NCBI GenBank assembly: GCA_029866125.1
Contig: JARWZZ010000019.1
Span: forward strand, 1 to 64,000
From: Limnobacter sp.
GTDB taxonomy: Bacteria > Pseudomonadota > Gammaproteobacteria > Burkholderiales > Burkholderiaceae_B
Direction: 5' to 3'
DNA: 64,000 nucleotides
Notes under the pieces: model-generated
Database searches by the model: none
What the model was told of the DNA's origin: nothing
The model's input: the letters and a program-made list of their open reading frames with translations, nothing else
Position numbers and translations under genes: made by a program
Shown here: in pieces, positions 59,001-64,000 of the stretch
How positions within the stretch are numbered: the first letter of the stretch is position 1
Layout: each line of letters begins with the position of its first letter

Positions 59001-61908
59001 CCAAGCCCGAGATGAAAAGGGGCTCATCGCACGAGCCCATACGGACATGATGGTGGGCAGTGGTGGTGGTGAAGATGATTGGTATTCCGTCGGCAGCCAA
59101 GACCGCATGGATGTGCTACCCGAAAAAACTGCGTACAAGCCGGGCGAAGTGGCCCGCATTCAAGTGCGTACCCCCTTTGCCGAGGGCACGGCTTTGGTGG
59201 CTGTAGAAAGTGAAAGTGTGTTGGAAACCTGGGTGGTACCGCTTAGCCGTTTCAAGCCCATGGTCGAAATTCCGATTAAGGCCGAATGGGGCCCCAATGT
59301 GTTTGTGTCGGTGTTGAATGTGCGCGGGCGTGTGCAGCCGCTGACTTGGACTTCCTTCTTTTCATGGGGTTGGCGCGAGCCTGTGGCATGGCTTAAGAAG
59401 TGGTGGTCCCCCGACCAAGCCACTGCCATGGTGGATTTGGCCAAACCCTCATTCCGTATGGGCTTGAATGGGTTTGAAGTGGGCACTCAAGGCTTTGAGT
59501 TGAAAGTGCAAGTGGCAGCCAATCAAGCCACCTACAAACCGGGCGACAAGGTAAAAGCCTCCCTGAAAGTAAGCGACCCACAAGGCAAGCCGGTTGCTGC
59601 GGGCACCGAGGTTTTGTTGGCGGTGGTGGACCAAGCCTTGTTGGAACTGCGGCCCAATGAAAGTTGGAACCTGCTGGACAAAATGCTGCAAGCAAGGCCC
59701 TACTTGGTGGAAACTTCCACCGCGCAAATGCAAGTGGTGGGCAAACGCCATTTCGGGAAAAAGGCAGTGCCTGCTGGCGGTGGTGGCGGCAAAGCCCCTG
59801 CGCGTGAATTGTTTGACACCTTGGTGGCCTGGCAGCCCAGCGTAAAGCTGGACGCCAAGGGCGAGGCCACGGTGGAGTTCACTGCGAATGACTCTCTGTC
59901 TGCATTCCAAATGGTAGCCATTGCCACATCAGGTGCAGGTTTGTTTGGTACTGGCAAAGCCCAGTATCAAACCCGTCAGGATTTACAACTCATAAGCGGG
60001 TTGCCCCCGTTGGTGAGGGAAGGTGACGAAGTTCACGGCATGATTACAGTGCGAAATTCCACCCCGCGCACCATGCAACTGACGGTCACTCCTTCAGTGG
60101 AAGGTATTGGTGGTTCGGTCTTAAAGGCTCAAACCGTGAGCTTGAAATCAGACAGCGCACAAGAGCTGTCGTGGGTTTATAAGGTGCCAGAATTAGCTTC
60201 ACAAAGTGTGACAAGCGGGGCGTCGGTCTTGGGTTGGAGTATTGCCGCTCAAGAGAGTGGCACTGGCAATGCAAGCGATGAAATAAAAATTACACAGCAA
60301 GTCAAACCCAAAGTACCGGTGCAAGTGCAGCAATCGGGTGTGTTGCAAGTGGATGGCATACTTAAGCTACCGGTGTTGATGCCCCAAGGCGCACTGCCGG
60401 GGCGTGGTGGCGTCAATATCACCCTCACCCCCTCTTTGGCAGTATTGCCCGCTGGCGTGACGCAGTTTTTTGAGCAGTACCCCTACACTTGTTTGGAGCA
60501 ACAGGTGTCCAAAGCGATAGGGCTTAAAAATCAAAAAGTATGGAACAGCATTGCCGCTGCGCTGCCTTCGTATCAGGATGCCAATGGCCTGTTGCACTAC
60601 TTCCCAGTGGGTGGTGGGTCAGGTCAGGGCCGTGGTGATTCGGTGTTGACTGCCTATGTGCTCAATATGGCGCTTTTGGGTGATCAGTTGTACGGATTTA
60701 AACTGCCGGCCGAGCACATTCAGGCACTTAAACGAGGACTGACTGCGTATGTTGAAGGGCGAGTGGCTCACACCCAATGGTCCCCGCGTGAAGATACTTT
60801 GCAACGCAAACTGCAAGCCTTGGAAGCTTTGACCCGTGCGGGCGACAAGCCAGTGCTTGCTGCCAACGCCTTGGAAGTGAATGTGCCCAAGCAACCCACC
60901 TCTGCGCTGATTGACTGGTATTTGGTGCTGCAACGTGTGCCCGCCATTAAGCAGCAGGCGGCGCAACTTCAAGCGGTACAAAATGAATTGCGTAACCGTT
61001 TGACCTACGTGGGTGGGCGCTTGGTGTTTAGCACTGAAGACAACGACTTTTGGTGGTGGATGATGGGCAACGCCGATGTCAATGCATTCCGCTTGTTGGA
61101 GGCTGTGCTCAACAACCCAGCATGGAAGCCTGACTTGGCTCAGCTACTCAGGGGCGCCTTGGATCGTCAAGTCAAAGGCCGCTGGTCGACCACCACCTCC
61201 AATGCTTGGGCATCCGTCGCGATTGAGCGTTATGCGAAGCAAGAAGAAAAACAAGTGGTGGCTGGCACCACAGTGATGCGGCTTGCCAAGGCAGAGCAAC
61301 AGTTCAAGTGGCCTACTGCTGTTGCTAAAACGGGCAGTGCCTTTCAGGCCCTTTTGCCGTGGGCAGCACAGCCAAGTGCCGAGTTGAAGGTGCAACACCA
61401 AGGTGCTGGAAAACCGTGGGTCGATTATCAAATCATGGCCGCCATACCAGCCACCAAGCCCGTGTTTCAAGGCTACCAGTTGAAGAAAACCATCACGCCC
61501 ATGCAGCAACGAGAGAAAGGCAAAACAAGCCGAGGCGATGTGTGGCGTGTTGACCTGGAAATTGACGCGGGTGTGCCTATGACTTGGGTTGCCCTCACGG
61601 ATGCCATTCCTGCTGGAGCCAAAATTTTGGGTGATGGAGATGGGCGTGATTCACAGATTCTTCAGATGCAAAGTCAATCCAGCCAGGCTCAATGGGATGA
61701 GTCTGTAAGCCCTGTTTTTGTGGAGCGCGGTTTTGATTCCTACCGCAGCTACTTTGACTATCTGCCCAAGGGCAAGCACAAAGTCAGTTACACCGTCAGG
61801 ATCAACAACCCCGGCCAGTTCAAAGTGCCCGCAAGCCGTATTGAAGCTATGTACGCACCGGGTACATTTGCTGAATTGCCCAATGCCGATGTGGTGGTGC
61901 AGCCGTGA
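56062..61908 (+). CDS. Bacterial alpha-2-macroglobulin with thioester
   Basis: Bacterial alpha-2-macroglobulins trap proteases in the periplasm. The 1948-residue protein has a signal peptide (AGSLHA-AQ) and many macroglobulin-like beta domains. A bait-like region with Gly-rich sequence (GGGGGKAPARE) follows. The thioester motif CLEQ is at residues 1477-1480 in YPYTCLEQQVSKA. The complement-like helical domain and a final MG10-like domain complete it. Unlike E. coli YfhM it shows no lipobox; the only N-terminal cysteine is in GISLCTF. It overlaps pbpC by 4 nt (GTGA), the classic A2M-PBP1C pairing for envelope repair. Confidence 0.93.
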   Translation: MTQSPPRKFPLGMVLAAGISLCTFAGSLHAAQVRQFTPQGEVSGGQQRVTAVFTDDVVAAGNREAASPFQIKCDVPSSYSYWDNPKTWVYNLDRPLVLGQQCTFTLNPAVKTLKGEAITGTSAGKSSFTFKVSKFQVSSIQPAVTSSGYSEIHEDQVFVVNATGPANAQTIQQQVWCESDAVGQKIPIQILDVKAQAKLPEEYRPEKSINPANVLVFQCASNLPPKSKVQVVWGKGPNSFEERFAYQVREPFRATTNCERTQASAPCSPLSPLVLNLSSPVPTALLLKARLKHGTEIILPLDQGKRSGTFEETTQSITFPAPLPAQASLVLELPKELKDEAGRPLINADQFPLTVRTDVLPPLAKFPGQFGIVEWKEGGVLPITLRNVEAKLPVSSKNFSPTLKTAASGHALAQQRLTDDAQVIATINALKKFESQSKFRSIQINGEAREYQDYLYAREVSFLQGKSNLTQTQLPKPAPSSETEVVGVPLGKPGFYVLEIQSQLLGNALLAEPKPMFVRASALVTNMAVHLKIGRNNSLVWVTSLDKGLPVPGADVRVSGCDGKSLWQGKTDAQGRALVDKTIQVKPCASAEEYLFASARLGEDYSFVRSNWNEGIEPWRFGVATWGEQSQAPMHTVLDRTLFKPGETVHMKHFARRRTSSNFEYPDAAQLPKTLRIVHTGDGTEYTQNLQWDKQGAAINQWTIPTSAKMGQYSIELTGGREGLEPVGDFRVSDFRLPVFTGSVQAGGGQKRESQVGQKEVPINIGLSFLNGGPAKNLKVEVSSILRNKWLYFPAYSEFNFSSYMADETLAAFKLSKGPDGEKLLLDKEQHTLDAQGTTQVKLALNPMPTQPSELYTEVSFSDPNGEIQTIRGTTAWWPSSVLIGFKNGSWADTTAGKKRIQLLALDTQGKPKANQPIQVLGSRQVEYSHRRRVVGGFYAYENRSEYSDLGTLCNGKTDSKGLMWCEVSNLPTGRVHFMAQARDEKGLIARAHTDMMVGSGGGEDDWYSVGSQDRMDVLPEKTAYKPGEVARIQVRTPFAEGTALVAVESESVLETWVVPLSRFKPMVEIPIKAEWGPNVFVSVLNVRGRVQPLTWTSFFSWGWREPVAWLKKWWSPDQATAMVDLAKPSFRMGLNGFEVGTQGFELKVQVAANQATYKPGDKVKASLKVSDPQGKPVAAGTEVLLAVVDQALLELRPNESWNLLDKMLQARPYLVETSTAQMQVVGKRHFGKKAVPAGGGGGKAPARELFDTLVAWQPSVKLDAKGEATVEFTANDSLSAFQMVAIATSGAGLFGTGKAQYQTRQDLQLISGLPPLVREGDEVHGMITVRNSTPRTMQLTVTPSVEGIGGSVLKAQTVSLKSDSAQELSWVYKVPELASQSVTSGASVLGWSIAAQESGTGNASDEIKITQQVKPKVPVQVQQSGVLQVDGILKLPVLMPQGALPGRGGVNITLTPSLAVLPAGVTQFFEQYPYTCLEQQVSKAIGLKNQKVWNSIAAALPSYQDANGLLHYFPVGGGSGQGRGDSVLTAYVLNMALLGDQLYGFKLPAEHIQALKRGLTAYVEGRVAHTQWSPREDTLQRKLQALEALTRAGDKPVLAANALEVNVPKQPTSALIDWYLVLQRVPAIKQQAAQLQAVQNELRNRLTYVGGRLVFSTEDNDFWWWMMGNADVNAFRLLEAVLNNPAWKPDLAQLLRGALDRQVKGRWSTTTSNAWASVAIERYAKQEEKQVVAGTTVMRLAKAEQQFKWPTAVAKTGSAFQALLPWAAQPSAELKVQHQGAGKPWVDYQIMAAIPATKPVFQGYQLKKTITPMQQREKGKTSRGDVWRVDLEIDAGVPMTWVALTDAIPAGAKILGDGDGRDSQILQMQSQSSQAQWDESVSPVFVERGFDSYRSYFDYLPKGKHKVSYTVRINNPGQFKVPASRIEAMYAPGTFAELPNADVVVQP

Positions 61909-64000
61909 TCTTTAGGTCTTTCATTAGGCCCCTCATTAGGCCCCTCATTAGGCCCCTCTTTAGGCCAATGATGCAGGTTTGCATCGCTGCATTGCTGTGC
62001 TTAAGTACCGTGCAAATTACCCACGCCAAAGTGGGGTTGATCAGCATGCCCAGCTTCAGCGAGGTCAAGCTTGCACACCAGCCTTCCAACGCTGTGTTGT
62101 TGGACAGGCATGGCCGGTTGATGCACAGCATCCGCTTGGATATGCAGGCTCAGCGGGCGCAGTGGGTTGAGCTGCCGCACATTTCCCCACAGTTGGCTTA
62201 TGCCGTCATTGCGGCGGAAGATAAGAATTTTGAGTCCCACAGCGGGGTGGATTGGTCTGCCATGGCCTCTGCCACTTGGGACAATTCGTGGGGCTTGTTG
62301 CGCAGCCAGCGGTCTCGAGGTGCCAGTACCCTCACCATGCAACTGGTGGGTTTGTTGGACGAGAATCAAGTCAAGGCGGGTCGCCGCAGTATTTTGGACA
62401 AAGTGTCTCAATCTGCATTGGCATTGAGGCTAGAGCAAACTTGGACCAAGTCTCAAATTCTAGAAGCCTATTTGAATTTGGCCAGCTTCAAAGGCGAGCT
62501 TGTGGGCGTGGGGGCCTTAAGCCATGGCTTGTTTGGCAAAGCCCCTCGGGGTTTGAATGCGGTTGAAAGTGCGGTTGCTGCAGTGCTGCTGCGCTCGCCC
62601 AATGCCAAGTCTGCCGTGGTGTCTCGCCGCGCCTGCAATTTGCTGGTCACCCTTAAGCACCCGACTGATTGCGGTGAAGTGTCCGCCATGGTGGATTCGG
62701 TTTTTTTGCGTCCCCCGGTGGACAGTTCGCGTTGGGTCGCCTCACCCCAAGCCAGTCCCCATCTGGCCTACAAGTTATTGGGCCATGTGCAAAAAGGTTC
62801 AAAGGAGTCAAAAGGACCATTCAATAAAAATCAATCCCTGCATTCCTCAGTGCTGTTGCCGCTGCAAACTTTTGCCCAGCAGAGCCTTCGGCAACAGCTT
62901 GCACAGTTAACCCTTCAAAATGTGGAGGATGGTGCTGTACTGGTTTTGGACAATGCAACCGGTGAAGTGCTTGCGTGGGTGGGGTCCAGTGGGGACCTGT
63001 CCCAAGCGCGGGATGTGGATGGCATTACAGCGCTCCGGCAGGCGGGGTCAACGTTGAAGCCTTTTTTATATGCACTCGCGTTTGAAAAAAAATACCTAAC
63101 GCCCGCCTCCTTGATTGAAGATTCACCTTACACGCTGGACACAGGCAATGGTTTGTACGCCCCTCAGAATTACGAAGCCGTTTACAAAGGCTGGGTCAGC
63201 GTGCGCGCCGCATTGGGTAATTCTTTAAACATTCCGGCGGTGAAGGCGGTGGTTCAAACTGGCGTGGAGCCTTTTCATCAACAACTTCGGCAACTGGGTT
63301 TCAGCAGTTTGACCCAAAGTGCGGATTGGTATGGCTACAGTCTGGCATTGGGTTCGGCAGATGTATCCCTGTTGATGCTGACCAACGCTTACCGGGCCAT
63401 GGCCAATGGCGGGCAATGGTCGCCTCTTAAACTTACACCTGTAACACCCCCAGAAAATCAATCTGCTGCCGCCAAGGCGCACAGCCCATGTGTTACCGCA
63501 GCATGCAGCGCGTTGACAGCAGGCAAACCCCAGCGCGCAATGACGGAGCAAGCCAGTTTTATGGTGGGCAATATTCTGTCTGACCGCAGCGCCAGGGCAC
63601 TCACCTTCGGCTTGGAGTCGTGGTTAAGTACGCCCTATTGGAGCTCCGTTAAAACAGGCACCAGCAAAGACATGCGCGACAACTGGTGCATCGGTTATTC
63701 CAGCCGCTACACCGTGGGCGTTTGGGTGGGCAACGCCTCGGGCTCACCCATGCATGATGTGTCTGGTATCACAGGTGCCGCACCTGTTTGGCGTGAGGTG
63801 ATGGATTGGCTGCATCGCGGTAACGCGCAGCAGGGCAGGGCGATTGTACGTAGCATGCAGCCCAAAGCACCATCTGGTTTAATTCAGCAAAATATTCGGT
63901 TTGAGCCGCGCCTTGAGCCGCCACGTCAAGAGTGGTTCATTCGGGGCTCAACCAATGAGCCTAAAAGTGAGACCAATGATAAGGTTCAAGTCATTGAACT
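61905..64000 (+). CDS. pbpC: Penicillin-binding protein 1C, partial
   Basis: Starts with GTG at 61905, overlapping the macroglobulin stop, and runs open to the window end (about 698 residues seen). The glycosyltransferase domain has Glu105 in AAEDKNFESHSGVDW and RGASTLTMQL. The transpeptidase has STLK (Ser382), SLN (Ser440) and KTGTS (Lys583). Hallmarks of PBP1C are this pairing and the short linker. The N-terminus is unusual: RPLI repeats precede the membrane helix (VCIAALLCLSTV). The C-terminal domain lies outside the window. Confidence 0.93.
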   Translation, partial: MIFRSFIRPLIRPLIRPLFRPMMQVCIAALLCLSTVQITHAKVGLISMPSFSEVKLAHQPSNAVLLDRHGRLMHSIRLDMQAQRAQWVELPHISPQLAYAVIAAEDKNFESHSGVDWSAMASATWDNSWGLLRSQRSRGASTLTMQLVGLLDENQVKAGRRSILDKVSQSALALRLEQTWTKSQILEAYLNLASFKGELVGVGALSHGLFGKAPRGLNAVESAVAAVLLRSPNAKSAVVSRRACNLLVTLKHPTDCGEVSAMVDSVFLRPPVDSSRWVASPQASPHLAYKLLGHVQKGSKESKGPFNKNQSLHSSVLLPLQTFAQQSLRQQLAQLTLQNVEDGAVLVLDNATGEVLAWVGSSGDLSQARDVDGITALRQAGSTLKPFLYALAFEKKYLTPASLIEDSPYTLDTGNGLYAPQNYEAVYKGWVSVRAALGNSLNIPAVKAVVQTGVEPFHQQLRQLGFSSLTQSADWYGYSLALGSADVSLLMLTNAYRAMANGGQWSPLKLTPVTPPENQSAAAKAHSPCVTAACSALTAGKPQRAMTEQASFMVGNILSDRSARALTFGLESWLSTPYWSSVKTGTSKDMRDNWCIGYSSRYTVGVWVGNASGSPMHDVSGITGAAPVWREVMDWLHRGNAQQGRAIVRSMQPKAPSGLIQQNIRFEPRLEPPRQEWFIRGSTNEPKSETNDKVQVIE
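61910..61969 (+). repeat. 12-bp in-frame tandem repeat at the start of pbpC
   Basis: Three perfect copies of CATTAGGCCCCT (61922-61957) are flanked by one degenerate copy on each side. They encode RPLI repeats just before the membrane anchor of PBP1C, adding positive charge on the cytoplasmic side. Confidence 0.85.

Overview
The window looks like chromosome from a betaproteobacterium of the order Burkholderiales. The evidence is the gene order tuf-S10-spc-alpha ribosomal cluster, the ResB/ResC (System II) cytochrome c biogenesis pair, the pilMNOPQ-aroK-aroB-dgt-gltBD string, and the protein sequences themselves. A Limnobacter-like or related lineage is my guess from memory, not a demonstrated assignment. 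Base composition is moderate, clearly lower than in Burkholderia or Ralstonia.

Layout. (1) 1-14254: the 3' end of tuf, then the S10, spc and alpha ribosomal operons on the + strand from rpsJ to rplQ, with secY, infA and rpoA. Two internal gaps (rpsJ-rplC and rpsQ-rplN) carry promoter-like and hairpin signals. (2) 14707-30419: housekeeping genes. These are a NodIJ-type ABC exporter and DsbD (+), the engB-hemB-corA group (-), a diheme cytochrome c4 followed by resB-resC (+), lysA-lptM (-) facing away from cyaY (+), and penicillin-binding protein 1A (-). (3) 30602-46278: pilMNOPQ, aroK, aroB, dgt, an inactivated Y1-transposase-like gene, gltB and gltD, all on +. (4) 46360-55699: an accessory region, partly AT-rich and mostly on the - strand. 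It holds a small LuxR-type regulator with a secreted protein, a divergent TetR regulator, a 1199-residue RTX protein, two tandem paralogous membrane-anchored proteins, a four-helix membrane protein, a Tlde1/DUF2778-type L,D-transpeptidase-like protein, a secreted histidine phosphatase and a RES/Xre toxin-antitoxin pair. (5) 56062-64000: a bacterial alpha-2-macroglobulin with an intact CLEQ thioester motif, overlapping pbpC (PBP1C), which runs off the window.

Most interesting region: 48074-53735 reads as an effector/immunity-like island. A Tlde1-like cell-wall enzyme overlaps a membrane protein gene. Next come two paralogous single-pass proteins with periplasmic domains, and then an RTX protein whose N-terminus looks like a permuted papain/NlpC-P60-type domain (His15, Cys107). 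Two near-identical 26-bp boxes that include a TTGAC -35-like element precede the first and third genes, which suggests shared control. No secretion-system genes are in view, so the route of export is unknown.

A second theme is the repeated occurrence of small in-frame tandem repeats (12 or 15 bp) in linkers or termini of unrelated proteins: DsbD, ResB, PilO, Dgt and PbpC. No tRNA, rRNA, CRISPR array or complete insertion sequence was seen.
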